DNA of 64,000 nucleotides from Gloeophyllum trabeum ATCC 11539 (GCF_000344685.1 NW_006920412.1:3079018-3143017); one strand, 5' to 3'. Shown: positions 34,173 to 46,655, counted from the stretch's first letter. The notes: generated from the sequence alone by a model not told the origin. Made by a program: numbers and translations.

Positions 34173-34723
34173 TCCTGATTCTGACACTTGGTTAATCTTG
34201 TGTTCTTCGAGGCTTCCACAGCTTACACTGCTAATTCGATTCAATTCAAGGGCAGAATCTCGGGTGTCTCGAGCGAAGTATGTAGAGAATGTAATGCTAG
34301 AGTGTATGTTAAGAAGGTGTTGGGTACATCGTGGACGCATGAACCTTCGATGTTGTCGGAAGGAAAGTCAACGTACTTGCTAAGGCCGCATGCATTCACA
34401 CAACGATCATTGATGTCGGATTTGCTGCCGTTGCAGCGTCCATGGCACCATCGCAGCTGGCAATGGCGAAAGCTTTCCAAAGTGTTTCAGGCTCCCTTCC
34501 GTACTCCCGCCACTATGGGCCACCATGTGTGCCGGCGATGAAGCCATCAGCCGCTAATGCCATCTATCTTTGTGCTTGACAGTGACGGCATAGGCGCGCT
34601 GTTCGTAGCTTTATCTGGTGCCTAGCCGCCTAACCTAAATGTCCGCAGATCGTATAAATAAGCTGCATGGAAGGTATTGCGACGTTCCTCGTTCCCCGAG
34701 GCGCTTGAACGTGAACGGTGGCC
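34173..34723. other. Intergenic
   Basis: About 550 bases between the LACTB2-like gene and the gamma-glutamyltranspeptidase gene. A GTATAAATA box is present at about 34652-34660, some 70 bases before the next start codon. No coding exon seen. Confidence 0.5.
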
Positions 34724-37417
34724 ATGATGGTCGCGGTCTCCCTCCAGACAGCTGTCCTCGCTGCCGCGCTCGCGAGCGTTGCTGCTTCGCCGGTGTCGCA
34801 GAGGTGGAACACGTCCCCGCAGTTAGTGCCGACCTCAGGCACTCATGGTGCGGTCGCGACGGAGGTGGGACAATGTTCGGAGGTTGGGGTTAATATCATG
34901 AAAGAGGGCGGAAATGCTGCAGACGCAGTGAGTGGATATTGAGAATTCAATGAATGACGTTTTAACTGCATGACCCGTAGGCCATTGCTAGCTCGTTATG
35001 CGTGGGCGTCATCTCAGCATATCATTCGGGTATCGGCGGAGGCGGATTCATGCTGTATGAAAGATTACTTGTTCATGGAGATGCTCAGCTTAACCGTATG
35101 TAATGCAGCGTCCGGTTCAACCAGCCTGGTGGATCACACGACTATGAAATGGTCGGTAGCAGACCTTCCCCCCCTCCGGCTCTCACACTAAACATGAAGT
35201 TGCTCTTGATAGATTGACTTCCGCGAGACCATGCCAGCTGCTGGCAACGAGACCATGTACCTTACCGCGACTAGCCCCACCGCATCCACTGTGGGCGGAC
35301 TAGCAATCGGCGTTCCCGGCGAGCTGCGCGGATGGGAAGCTCTACATCAAAGGCACGGCAAGCTGCCGTGGAAGAAGCTTTTCGAGCCCGCCATTTATAT
35401 CGCTCGTAACGGCTTCGAAGTCAATGTTGACTTGGCTAACGCGCTCTCTGCAAGTGAGTGGTCCAGATGGATTGCTTGGCTCACGGTGTTCACCACGGTG
35501 CTATCGTATGGCAGCTTCTTACCCCTTCTTGACGCATGATCCCCTCTGGGCCGAGGTGTACGCGCCGAATGGGACCCTGCTGAAACAGGGCGACACTGTA
35601 TATCGCAAGGTATGGCGTGTCTGTTATCGCACCTGCTGCATACTGATATCTACCTGCCACAATCAAGAGATACGCCAATACTCTCGAAAAGTCAGACCGT
35701 CATAGCTTTGTCCGGAATTTAGTCTCATTTCCATGCCCCGGCTAGGCTGTCCATCTATGGCGCAGATTACTTCTACAAGGGCGAGCTAGCTGTCAACACC
35801 GCCGAAGGTTTGTCTATGACATATTTTATCTTCCCACCGTTAAACTCGTCCCATAGCTGCTTATGCGCGTGGAGGCATCCTGACCACAGCGGACCTGGCC
35901 AATTACACCGCTATCATCCGCAAGCCCTCAAACATCAGTGAGTGGTGTCACGATCTTGGTTAGTATCCCTGAAAGGTTTATTGAACCCGTGTAAAGCGTA
36001 TCGCAACCATCGCATCTTTTCGACTATTGCTCCTTCCTCTGGCTCGGTGGTGCTTTCCGCTCTTAAGATCTTCGAGGGTTATCCCGGGAACGCGCTGCCT
36101 TCGGACCCCGCTATCAACCTCACCACTCACAGGCTGATAGAGGCGACAAAATTCGCCTATGGCCAGAGGTGCACATGATCTTGTTGCATTTTGCTTGGGT
36201 TAAAGCTTACCTGTCACAGGACCAACTTTGGAGACCCAGCGTTCACCGCGAACGTCTCTAGTTTGGAGCAGTGGGTATAGAGCTACATTTCTTTTGGACT
36301 TCAGGATTGAACCATTGTCGTAGAGAGTTCCTCACAGAAGCTTCAGCGGAAGCCGCTCGGGCAAAAATCAGCGACAATCAGACGTTCAACGCGCTCTACG
36401 TTAGTGCAGCAGATGCGTTTTCTTGACTGCCATTGATTTCTGACTTGCCCGCTACCCTGCTAGTACAACATCAACAATTATCTGGTATTGAATGACTCCG
36501 GTACCTCCCACGTCGCTGCAGTCGATAAAACTGGTATGGCTGTATCATTGACCACCAGTAGGTGTACATGTGCATAGCTGTCAGGCGCTTGGCTCACGTC
36601 GTATAGCTGTGAATCTGTACTGGGGAAGCCAGGTCATGACAACCGATGGGATCATCTTGAACGGTTCGTGCGCGGCTTATTGCGCGGCAGTATCCGTAAT
36701 CTGACGGTCATGACTTGGACAGACGAGATGGACGACTTCTCAAGTCAGTACATGTTACCTTGTGATATTTTTCTCCTCTAGAGTCTACTTTGTTCAGGCC
36801 CCGGTCAAACGAACGCATTCGGGTTCGCCGCCTCACCAGCTAACTACATCGCGCCTGGAAAGCGCCCTCAATCATCCATCGCGTCATCCATCGCGGAGGA
36901 CCTCAGCACAGGCCAAATCTCAATAGCCACCGGGTCCGCGGGCGGTTCCAGGATCATCACCGCGACGCTACAAAACTTGCACTGGTATTTGGATGTCGGC
37001 TTATCGCCCTCCGACGCTGTCCATCAAGCTAGGTGGCATGACCAGTTGACCAACGTCACGTATTTCGAGGTGGGAGCCGTACTCCATGCCTGTGCGGATG
37101 TGTTCATGGACCTGTCATAGATCGCGGCCCCGCAGTTGGGCATGGCTGGGTTCGACAATCGAACAGTGAACTACCTGGCCGGACTTGGCTGCGAGTATCT
37201 TTCATCTTCACTCAAAGGATTGAATATTGATTCTTTGTACCAATAGACAATATTACCTACGAGGATGAGAGTGGAAGCACGGGTCACAGTAAGCCCTGAC
37301 TATCTGTGATATTAGCTGTTACTAAGCAACTGCGTAGTAATCGGACGTGCTGCGAACGGGACTCTGACTGCTGCTAGCGACCCTCGTAAGGCCGCCGGTC
37401 GCGGAGCAGCCTTCTGA
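34724..37417 (+). CDS. Gamma-glutamyltranspeptidase
   Basis: Ntn-hydrolase that cleaves the gamma-glutamyl bond of glutathione; the fungal enzyme acts in the vacuole or outside the cell. The start at 34724 gives a signal peptide (MMVAVSLQTAVLAAALASVAAS). Then come GAVATEVGQCSEVGVNIMKEG with GNAADA, SGIGGGGFML, the IDFRETMPAA stretch and VGGLAIGVPGELRGWEALH. After many short exons the autocatalytic cleavage site appears as SGTSHVAAVDKTGMAVSLT, where Thr of GTSH becomes the nucleophile. NLYWGSQVMTTDGIILND, PGKRPQSS and GSAGGSRIITATLQ follow, all typical of the small subunit. The protein ends SDPRKAAGRGAAF at the TGA 37415-37417. At least a dozen introns interrupt the gene, some exons being under 60 bases. 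Nothing appears broken. Confidence 0.93.
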
Positions 37418-37538
37418 GGGTTACGTATTATGTTGTATGGGGTCCATCTTATTTACAATACAGTGGACGCTATCTGGACGGACCAGTACGTTGGGGCCTA
37501 CTGCGCGGATGGGTACATAGGCATTATGAGGATTCCAC

Positions 37539-39659
37539 TCAATCTACGACTCCCTCGACCCCCCCACTTGGGTCAGCACGCACGTCCGAACTGGAGAGTG
37601 ACCGCTCTTGTGTGGAAGAAGTCCTGACAGCGTCGCGTGTAAACAGGTGCGCCTCTGCGACTCGTAGGTATGTCCTGTAAGCAATTAGATGGAAGTACCG
37701 CCTCCTTCCGCAAGCATTCGACTCACTGGGGCATGATCCATATTCCAAATCTGTCTCCAGTCTTGAGGCTCTTGATGATTTCGTGATCATCATCCAGGGT
37801 AGTAGTTACGGTCTGCCAGGTAGCAGGGACGTAGGGTTGTAGGGGCCAGAGTCCAAAAGTGGTGCCGTCCTCTCGTATGATGCTTCCATAAGACAAATAT
37901 GTATTGGCCTGTCTGCGTTTGGCGAAGAACGAGTGTGTACGGCGGCACTCCATGTACACACTTAGACGCGTCAGCCCAGGAAACGGTATTGTACTCGTTA
38001 CGAGGTACAGAAAAGGATTCCCGAGTATCTTGCTCTCATGAATGGTTCGGACCGCAATGTGGTGGTCAGTGTTAGTAAAGACGTCCAATGCGTCGACGTT
38101 AGGATATGTCCCAAGATACTTCCCATCATCTGACCACAAATCCCCTGACAAACGGCCGAATGCAAAAACTCGAGGCAGGATTTTGATGATACGAGGAACA
38201 ACATCCTCTGTTATGCCAGGTAAAGCCGGCCCTCTACTGCTGAGAAATTGCCAGATATTTTGCAGCTCTTCACGTATATCCAGGGATATATTTGACGAGG
38301 ATAGAACACCGAGCATCGCGTCCCCCCAACGTAAGAATAATGCCAGTAGGACGAGGGCTGAAGGTCGAGGTGATGAGTACGCGAGTTGCCTTTTCATCCC
38401 GGTGAATGGTGATCGAAGAAACAGAAAGCCAAGGACGAACTTTAGTAGTGGAATCCACAAGACGTCCCAGACTTCATCGCTGTGACTCAGCCACTCATCG
38501 TGCCCATAGATCTTCCGCATGAACAAGGAATGGCCCCAGGCGACCGGGCGGAACACCGAGCTGTCGGAAGCGTAGTCGAATGAAAAAAGGACCAAGTCTC
38601 GACTAAACGGTTCCAGCAAATGGCTCCTATTTTGGGAGACATGTCGCATGCATGCTATGGCGCAGAATATCATGAATGACCGAGAATGTCCTGATCTAAT
38701 AAGCAAGAGCGCATACTGAGCGGAGGTAACAATGGGAAGAATCCGAGCACGTACGAACTCGAGCTCAACTTGTCACTGTCGAGAAGAGGGCTACAGAGAT
38801 CACGGAAATGCACGTAGGGGATATTTCTTGATATACGGGTGCGCATAAGATCACCCAGATATTCCGCACTGTCCGTAAGTGGCAATATAGCCTGGACAAA
38901 GCTCTCTCCTTGTGCAAGATACGATACACCTTGCAAGTGCTCGGGGCGCTCAAGGTATTCGTGACGTTCGATAGCCCGTCTCAGGGTCTGCGTCAATTCC
39001 AGAGCAAGGAATACAGGGAGCGTCGAAGGGAGTATACAGACGAAGGAGATGATGTAGGTGATAGCCAGACAATTCGTGCCGATGTCCTCTTGTCTGAGAA
39101 CAAATATATGTGCTGTCGGAGTGAAATCCACATAACCGACTACTCACCTGAGATGATCAACCAGTTTCTCGCATGCATCGATCTGGCACGCTTCGTATAG
39201 TGTCCTGAAGTATACGGCCTCGCATCCGTCACAAAAGAACGCGTCGGTTTCCCCAAACATGCCAGCCAATACGTCTTCTAACTGACGGAGACGGGACTTC
39301 GACTGTCTTCTTCTACATACGCATTGCACGGGCAGCGAGTCGCTGACGTTGTTCAGGAAGCGCGCTGCGAGCGCAGTGGGCCCTCTACCAAGACGTTCGG
39401 CAGTGTTGTTGATAAGCTGCTCCACGCGCTTCCCAGCTGCCCCTACGAAGTTATCCACAGTGCGCCCTAACCCAGGAATATTCGAGACAGTGGAATTGCT
39501 GGAGTTCACAAGGGAGAAGATACCTAGGCTCGCTAGTCTTCTGAGTACTGCGACCCCGTGGAGGTTGCGACTGGTGATCATCAAACTCCGAAAGCCTCCC
39601 CCTGCTCCAGATCTGAGGCTCCATAATGAGCTGGATGGGGTGGGCCCATGTTGAATCAA
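37539..39659 (-). CDS. Unrecognised multi-exon gene
   Basis: Three long open stretches on the minus strand seem to belong to one gene, but I recognise no family. The 5' part (about 39144-39659) has GRTVDNFVGAAGKRVEQLI, a cysteine pair (VQCVCRRRQ) and DAFFCDGCEAVYFRTLY. The middle (38700-39100) has a hydrophobic run, YIISFVCILPSTLPVFLALE. The 3' part (37723-38706) ends GDRFGIWIMPQ, which looks like the GDRIxxWA endings of several agaricomycete hypothetical proteins. A donor CA|GTGAGT at 37731 and an acceptor near 37678 join it in phase to a last exon beginning TYLRVAEAHLFT, ending near 37539. I could not fix the start codon or the join between the middle and 3' parts, so a break is possible. 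Confidence 0.45.
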
Positions 39660-40543
39660 ACGATGCGTATCATCGGTTCCGTGAGTACCAGACGCGCTGT
39701 CCGATAGGTCATCTAAGGGAAGGCCTATTCGTTACGAGGAGGAAATTGAACAGAGATGTCACATATCGTACCCGACCGCATCAGAAGGTGGTGTGGCGAA
39801 TCTGCTTGGTTTGACATTGCATCTTGGAGGAAAGGTTACGGTGCACTAGCACTCGCTCCTCGAGGGGCTTTCAGTCAGGGCGGAAAGACTACACCGCCCT
39901 TAACATTGTTCTGCCGATGGATGCAGTATTTCTCAGGGACGAGCCCCAACAGCTGTCATGCGTCATCGCCTGTTCATCACGAAAGAAATAGTTCTGCCTA
40001 CGTCCGGATAGCACAGGTTCCATATATATAGGACGCTAGGCTTGTCAGGCTGCGGAGACGATCCCGTGCCTCATATACCCTGGTAGAAGAAAAACTATAC
40101 TTAGCTTGAGTCCCCAAGCCCAGATTTACATTGGAGTAAAAATGCAAAAGGCTATGGGGTACCTACAGTGCTTGCATGTCCTGTGATTTGGCCCGCCCTG
40201 CAGTCAGTTTAAGTGGGGCGACTCGAGAAGCGCCAGCGGTCGTTATCGGGCGTATGAGACTCGAGATGAGTGATTTTCATTGATGATTGAGCTCCCGAGA
40301 TACGGCGCTCATGGAGGCCTCCAGCCTGCAGCGACAACGTCAACGCAATGCAATGGCATAAGTGGTTGAACGGATCCGGAGTAGCTCGGGACCCATGGCG
40401 GTTGAAGCACGAGTCTCACGGTCTCACACGGTCTTCTGTTGTGCTACATCGCTCTCTTACTATTAGCATTTGATTTTACATCTGAATGTGGGCCATATTC
40501 AGGGCTTCCAATTTAACCCTGAACTACAGTTGCTTTGATAGTT
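39660..40543. other. Intergenic
   Basis: About 880 bases between divergent genes. No coding exon, RNA gene or repeat recognised. Confidence 0.5.
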
Positions 40544-41472
40544 ATGGCGGTCCACGAGCCACTGGCGTCTTTCACCCCTGTCAAAGCCATCCTTTTCGAT
40601 GTATTCGGAACGGTTGTAGATTGGGAAGGCGGGCTAACAAGCCAGCTTCAAGAAATCGCGCGCAAGAAAGGAGTTGGCGATCCTCAGGTTGCTTCCAGAC
40701 TAGACCAAGTCAACTGGCTAGCTTTCGCGCAAGAGTGGCGATCGGGCTTCTGGGCCGTTGCAAGGGCTTTCCCTCGAAATCAAGACATCGACGATTTCGA
40801 TATCGATGACGTACATAGAGACTGCTTGAGACCTCTGATACCAAAGTATGGTCTCGAAGGCGTATGGACCGAGGCTGAAATCAATGAGATTACCAGGTTC
40901 TGGCACTATCTGAAGGGTATTATAGTATACCATGTCTCGCACTGGCACGTCCTGACTAACACTGGTGTTGGCATTGCATTGCACAGGATGGCCCGATTCT
41001 TCATCTGCCTTGCATAAACTACGGCGGAACTATATGATTGGAACTTGCGCCAACGGGACCTTGCGACTTCTCATCGATATGGTCTGTCGAACTATGTCAC
41101 TCCTTTATTAACATACAGCACTGAGTACCGATTTAGTCGAGGCACGCTGATCTACCTTGGAACACCATCTTCACGTCAGATGTACTTCACATCTTCAAAC
41201 CCTCACCGCAGTTCTACCTCCGTGCCGCAGGTCTCCTCCGCCTTCAGCCGTCCGAGATCCTCATGGTCGCAGCGCATGACTATGATCTCGCAGCGGCCAA
41301 CGAAGTGGGGTTCAGAACGTGCTACGTGAGGCGAAGGACGGAAGATGGAGGCGGAAGACACGTCAGAGTCGGAGCTGGGGGCATAGAGTGGCTTGTGGAC
41401 AGCTTCGATGAGATTGTGGAAGGGTTGGACAGAATCCGCAAGTCCTCGCCTCACGATCTACTCACGCTATGA
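40544..41472 (+). CDS. Haloacid dehalogenase type II-like hydrolase
   Basis: HAD-superfamily enzyme resembling bacterial and fungal L-2-haloacid dehalogenases. The true substrate is unknown, and many fungal members are general phosphatases or dehalogenases. Motif I with the nucleophilic Asp is AILFDVFGTVVDWEGGL, about 20 residues from the start at 40544. A cap domain follows (FAQEWRSGFW and others). After a 70-base intron comes WPDSSSALHKLRRNY, then the motif II region GTCANGTLRLLIDM. After the next intron the frame WNTIFTSDVLHIFKPSPQFY gives the conserved motif III Lys-Pro, and ILMVAAHDYDLAAANEVGF gives the motif IV region. The C-terminus has a charged loop (RRRTEDGGG) and ends LLTL. All HAD motifs are intact. 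Confidence 0.88.
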
Positions 41473-42126
41473 TGCTATACGGGAGGTAATAAGTGCTACG
41501 GACTGAGGGTGAGAGGTTTAAGCCGTAACTGTTGCGAAAAAAAGCAGCCCTGTCGCACAGCTGTATCTTATTATTGATTTAAAGGTCAGTGCCGAGTGGG
41601 TAACGGCTCCTGCATAACTTGCTCTGTGTCCAGTCATAATTCCTGGGGTTCCTCGGGCAGGTTATCCACGTGTCGCCCGGTGAGTACTCCAGCCTGTGGA
41701 TCATATTATCTTCTGACGGATGCTCTCAAATGTTTCTCGGACAGATTCCCGCCGGAACGTCCCGGAATCAACCAGGAACCAGAGTGCAACATGTCCTGTT
41801 CGTTGTAAGAAGTGACTCGGAATGGTTGTCCGCTCCTGAGGCTTGAGACCCGTCTGTGTTGTCCCCACCCGCAATCTGGCCCTGTCCATAATGTGCGTGC
41901 GGGATCAAAGGATTGGCATGAAGAATGTCCATGTGACGATATTAGCTGCGTCCTTCCGCTTTCCTCTCCACTTTCAGAGATGCCAGAGAAAGCTCGACCC
42001 CGTGCACACAGCAGGACATAAAGGGCGTCGAGAAGGTGATTCGAGCAGCTGAGCACGAAAGAGCTGCACTTCCCACTGGTGCAGGAGGCGATCTTGTTGT
42101 ATTTTCTATCAGCGCCCAAGCCTAAC
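41473..42126. other. Intergenic
   Basis: About 650 bases before the first glycopeptide gene. Short open frames only; nothing recognised. Confidence 0.45.
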
Positions 42127-42763
42127 ATGTTCAGCCTCCCCCTGCTCAGTCTTAGCATAATTCTTGGAAGCTTCGCTATTGCTCAGGAGTCTCACAAGAT
42201 CACTGTAAGTTGTACCAATGATGTGCTGGCGCTTACTGACTCATGGGTGGACCGACCCCGCTAGATGACGAACAACTGCATATTGGGAAACCCGGTGTTT
42301 ACCTACCATAATGATAATACTCCTCAGGGTCCTACCGCTATCAACGCATCGGTCCTTGACGGTATCGCCTGGCTTGCCAACTTCACCGTTGGCGATTGCG
42401 AGAGCCTCGGCACCGCTTGCGGCGCCGTAGAGTTCATCCTGCGGAACGATGGCAGCACCACCATGGCCACTATCGATGAGACGTCGGACGCAAACCAGTT
42501 GTAAGTGATATCATGCTCAGGTTCAACGACTTCCTCAAATGCATGCTTGGTTAGTGTGGTAGCTAGGTCGTTCAGCTTCGTTGGAGGTGGAGCTTGCGAC
42601 GGAGTTGGCGCATGTTGCCCAGCTCCTTCTGCCTGCACTTCCACCGATGAGGCTTCTGCTCGGTGTATTGGTACTTAATGCCGGTGTAGGTGCTCAGTTG
42701 TCAGTTCCCATTCTACGACTAGACCGTCCTGGAATTGTCCAGATTCACATATCGTTCTGCTGA
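42127..42763 (+). pseudogene. Secreted glycopeptide-family protein, copy A, one-base frameshift near the 3' end
   Basis: Paralogue of the gene at 43857. The family is the small secreted, cysteine-rich 'glycopeptide' group of agaricomycetes; its role is unknown. The signal peptide is MFSLPLLSLSIILGSFAIAQ. After a 63-base intron comes MTNNCILGNPVFTY, then GIAWLANFTVGDCESLGTAC and FFVGGGACDGVGACC. In the next-to-last exon, copy A has one extra T compared with copy B. Without it the sequence would run to the donor G|GTAGGT and then to the exon IHISFC-stop at 42743-42763, exactly as in copy B (IHITFC). With it, a stop follows CIGT and the last ten residues are lost. It may be a pseudogene, a sequencing error, or a working protein with a shortened end. 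Confidence 0.65.
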
Positions 42764-43856
42764 AGGCATCATTGGCACCGCCGCGGAGAAAGTCAGGTCC
42801 CTGATGGATGACCGAGTCGATTGCACATGTGGTCATTACCATGGGATGCTTACTCTCCTTTGTATTTTCTGCCGAGGCGCGGGGCCTAAGATTGTGGAGA
42901 GCTTTACTTCGCAATGAACACGCCAACGACATGTGTAACTCACAGAGATCAGGTGAAAGTACCTCCAAGATCTCGTAGACGGGTGGGTACTTCAGACATC
43001 GATTCCGGTCATGCAGAATGTCCCGAGTTCACCCTGCTGCCATTGCAACATTTTACTGCATTAGGCCACGAGAGAGCACGAATCATACTCCTGCCTACCT
43101 CCCATATAATACGAACACCCACTGAAACCCGCTCTGCCTCCAAGTCTATCTAGAGCGCGCAGCAAGCGGCCATCATCAACTAAGTACCGGCTTCGGGCGC
43201 TCTTGTTGGACATCCTTATGGCATGTCCATAGCCCCGCCTCTGTTCCCAGTACGTAGTGCTTGCACTAATGGTTTTGATTAACAGATGGATGGCCGTGCG
43301 ACCGACTGGCAGGCGGGCGTTGGATCCTACGCCTTTAACGTCCTGCTTCCGCCCCAACCGGTTTCCGAGTCTGGCATGGTATCTTATTCCTTGGGAGTCT
43401 GTTTCAGTCCAATTTCCTCCGCAAGACCTGATGGGGGGACGCACTTGCGGGCCAACCGTATGCTATGAGATGCCTGGTTCTCCCAGTAGTGACGCATATA
43501 TATTGCGGCAGCTTTGTGTCGCAGTCATGACCATGCCCTAGTGGTAGGCTACCCTAGGGCAGGGTATTTCTCCGCCTTTGTCTCTGCTCAATAACACTAT
43601 TTGCAGGGTCGGCATGATTAGTTATTCCAGATCGAGCTCTTGGAACTGCGGTCCACTGCTTGATTTGCCGCTCTCAGGGATGCGGCAAAGCTGGAGCCAT
43701 TGCACTAGTCAGCGCAGTGAACGTCTCGTGAGCAATAACTTGCATCGTTCAGGCACAAACAGTTGAATTTTGAACGGCTTCCTCCATACGCTATAAAAGG
43801 CCACCCCAGAACTGAGAGACCTCGACGCTCAACAGAATATCAGTCTGTTGTCGGAC
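42764..43856. other. Spacer between glycopeptide copies
   Basis: About 1.1 kb. An open run near 43286-43400 (ATDWQAGVGSYAFNVLLPP) follows an AACAG acceptor, but I cannot assign it. The rest shows nothing recognisable apart from the TATA box listed separately. Confidence 0.4.
43792..43798 (+). promoter_or_regulatory. TATA box of glycopeptide copy B
   Basis: TATAAAA about 60 bases before the start codon, followed by a CTCAAC-type initiation region. Confidence 0.6.
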
Positions 43857-44467
43857 ATGCCCAAGCTTTCAGCATCTATTCTCCTGCTTGCCTTCTCGGG
43901 GTACGCACTCGCTCAAGAATATCATCAAGTTTCGGTGAGCAGTTCGTTTGCTCGATTGCATGCCCACCGATGTCCTGCATCCTCCACCATAGTTGACTAA
44001 CAATTGTGGCACTGGCACCCCCGTCTTCCGCTACGAAGGGGATACTACCCCGCAGGGATCTACCACCGTTGACGGACCGGTCATTGAGGGTGTCGCATGG
44101 CTCAATGGGCTTGCTGGAGACTCCTGCTTGGACCCCGGTGGGGACTGCAGCGCTGTCGAGTTCACCCTTCAGAACGAGGACACTAATACAGCTGAAATCC
44201 GTGATGTGTACGTGATATTGCCCGGAATTCATTCCTCTCGATGACCGCATCTGAATGTAGAACTGAACCCGCGTCATTCACCTTCGTTGGAGGAGGCGCT
44301 TGTAATGGCCTTGGTGCCGATTGCCCATCGCCTAGTGCTTGCACGAGCACGCTCACGCAATGTGTAGGCGACAATGCTGGGGTCAGTACCCTCCTAATGT
44401 CTACTTGTGAACTTGGATGATCTCACTGATCCTCCCGTGTGACCAGATCCACATCACATTTTGCTAA
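43857..44467 (+). CDS. Secreted glycopeptide-family protein, copy B (intact)
   Basis: Small secreted protein. The start at 43857 gives the signal peptide MPKLSASILLLAFSGYALAQ, then EYHQVS. A 59-base intron leads to LTNNCGTGTPVFRYEGDTTP, the family hallmark (xTNNCGxGTPxxxY). Then come GVAWLNGLAGDSCLDPGGDC, FTLQNEDTN, and after the next intron ASFTFVGGGACNGLGADC and ACTSTLTQCVGDNAG. A last intron of the same position as in copy A joins to IHITFC, ending at TAA 44465-44467. About ten cysteines suggest a disulphide-rich fold. Function is unknown; such proteins are abundant in agaricomycete secretomes. Confidence 0.8.
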
Positions 44468-44699
44468 GCCCTCGGCCAGAGGGAAGCGGTCGGATATGAA
44501 TATATAAGAGCTTCTGCCAATGCCACAAATTAAATATGCTTGGCCACCCGTGCAACCATACTCCGCCCCCGTTATAGCCGTTTCCGATCTACCTCTGTCA
44601 GTGAATAGTCTTGACATGCAAACCTTACGGAGGGGGAGGTCTTCGCTGAAGACCTTGGATCGACTCGGATCCAACGGCTTTTAACCTTGCAGGTCCGAG

Positions 44700-45896
44700 C
44701 ACAAAATCAAAGGTGATATTAGATATAGTATAGCTATATGGCGGGCATCATATGCATCTCGTATGGACATCGGGCCGACTAAAACTAGAGATACAGCCGA
44801 TTCGATATCTACGATATGAAGAGAGATGCATGTGCGAATATTGATATGTTCTTTCGACTCTAAGAACGCCGTTCTGCGGAGACGGAGAATACGCCGCAAA
44901 CGAGGACGAAAGCACGATAGCAAAGCGGTGTAGGCGCATGTACGTACGTACGTGTTGAGGGTGAAGAACTTCTGCAATAACTGGCTAGCCCGTGGTGTTA
45001 TTACAACAACCCAAAAGGTAGACAATACCATATTCAATAACTTAATAGGGCGGACGAACGCGAACGCAAGAACAGCAGATGAAAACGAGCGCAAGCCGGC
45101 GAGTCTTATGTACCAGGTGAGCCCCTCCGGGCCCTCCCGCGCCACCTCCGAGATAGAGTCTTCGTCCATTAGCACGCCCTCCTCCCCGAACGCGTACCCG
45201 AAATCTTGATCTTTGCTCCCGGCCCAGTCCTCCTCGGCTTTGTCGGAGTCGGCGTCGCGTTCCTCTTCCGCTTCCACGCTCGCTGCTGGCAAGAGCAGCG
45301 CCTTTCAGCTCTCCGTCCTCGACCTCGTCAGCGGGCCACTAGTACTCGCCCTTGGCGATTCGCATAGCCCACTTCCTGCCCATCCTCGCGCCACCATCGC
45401 GCGACAGGTCTGCAGGACCGTCGAACGGCGGTCGTTGGCACGCGACAGCATACAGGACGACGCCTAGTGACCATGCGTCCGTTTCGCGACGGTCATAGGG
45501 CCTTCCCATGACCACTTCCGGCGCGGCATAATTCTCATTGCTGCATCTAGTTGTCAAGAGCGGGTTATCCAGATCCACGAACGGCTCAGGCCAAAGTCCC
45601 ATAGTTTGAGCAGAGACTGATCGGACGGTAGTGGCGATGGGAACAGGGACGACAGTGCTAGAAGGATGTCTGGACTAGTTATTAGCGCCTGTTACTACTT
45701 ACAAGGATAGACGGAGACGTACTCTCAAGCTTGATATCCCGATGCACAAGGCTGACAACTGTGCATCCAGCCCATTGCATTACAGAGCTCGGCCCCCATC
45801 CTCCATAGCGTGGACTCTGTCAGCAGCGCGGGTTTCTGCAAAATATGTAGGACATGTAAGCGACGGAACAGTGACAGCAGAATCATATGTACGCAC
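44700..45896 (-). pseudogene. Decayed second copy of the kinase 3' half
   Basis: Matches the 3' part of the complete kinase at 47230-49585, from the intron donor GTGCGT (45891-45896 here, 48113-48118 there) through the stop and 3' flank. Recognisable pieces are LTESTLWRM, FVDLDNPLLTTRC, YAAPEVVMGRPYD, GVVLYAVAC, PFDGPADLSRDGGARMGRKW and the acidic tail DSDKAEEDWAG and MDEDSISEVARE. The DFG region has been damaged (a WDFGL reading with a nearby stop), and about 130 bases encoding the C-lobe end are missing, so it is dead. Exons and introns are both present, so it was copied as DNA and not from mRNA. It directly continues an HNH-family fragment on the same strand. Confidence 0.88.
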
Positions 45897-46655
45897 CTAT
45901 TGTAAGGAATCGCGGATACGGCGATTGCAACTGAGACTTATGTAACGCCCTCATGAGCTCTTCTCCCCCACGCGGATTGACTGCCATCTCTTTGAAACTG
46001 ACAGTCAAATGTCACTGGCTCCGCGTTCCTGTACAGCTCATCTAAGACTTCTGCAGCCCCCGAGAGGTGTGCAATTCGAGCGCAGGCAGCATGCAGAGCT
46101 AGAATACGCGCGTCCGGAGGTGGCACATGTGCGCCGTCCTTAACGACCTCTCGGAAAGCAACGCGTTGCTGGAAACCAAGCATTCGAGGTCCGAAGCGCC
46201 ATGTTTGCAGCAGATGTCATACAGGTTGGGTTAGACTTCGCCCTGAGCATTCTGAACATAACATAACGATCAATTACGGTCGCAGGACATACCTTCACAG
46301 GAACAAAACCAGACTTCCAGCGAGTCAAAGAGGGTATGTGGTGTCGCGCTTGCGATAAAGGTATTTCGAGGGCTGTGGAGAAACTCATCCGTACCAAGCA
46401 ACTCCTTCAGGCTGATATCCCCGAACCGCTCAATAATAGCGTCAGCCCACGACAGCTACGCAAGGTTCAGTGACAAAGCACTCAAGCTTCAAGATGGCAT
46501 ACCTTCACATTAGCTTCCCGAGGCATACCAGGAATTTTGATGTCCGAGGACTGCGAAATGATATGGATCACTTGCCGTTGTACGATCTCCTTCATGACGG
46601 GTCAGTAGCACTAGCTGTGACTACGGGCCGAGAAGTCCACTATTCCCTACATCTG
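45897..46655 (-). pseudogene. HNH nuclease family gene, 5'-truncated relic
   Basis: On the minus strand this runs from GIVDFSARS-like sequence (46655) through QVIHIISQSSDIKIPGMPRE, then ADAIIERFGDISLKELLG, SPRNTFIASATPHTLFD, YDICC, FQQRVAFREVV, VHVPPPDARILALHAACARI-type sequence and AHLSGAAEVLDEL. The His of VIHIIS, the Asn of SPRN and the His of TPHTLFD fit the H-N-H pattern. The C-terminal pattern (LALHAACA plus AHLSGA) is that of the large HNH nuclease-domain family of agaricomycetes. The 5' third is missing and frames break several times. It ends with AATAG at 45897-45901, exactly where the second kinase copy begins with its splice donor. The complete kinase lies directly upstream in the same orientation. 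Confidence 0.8.
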
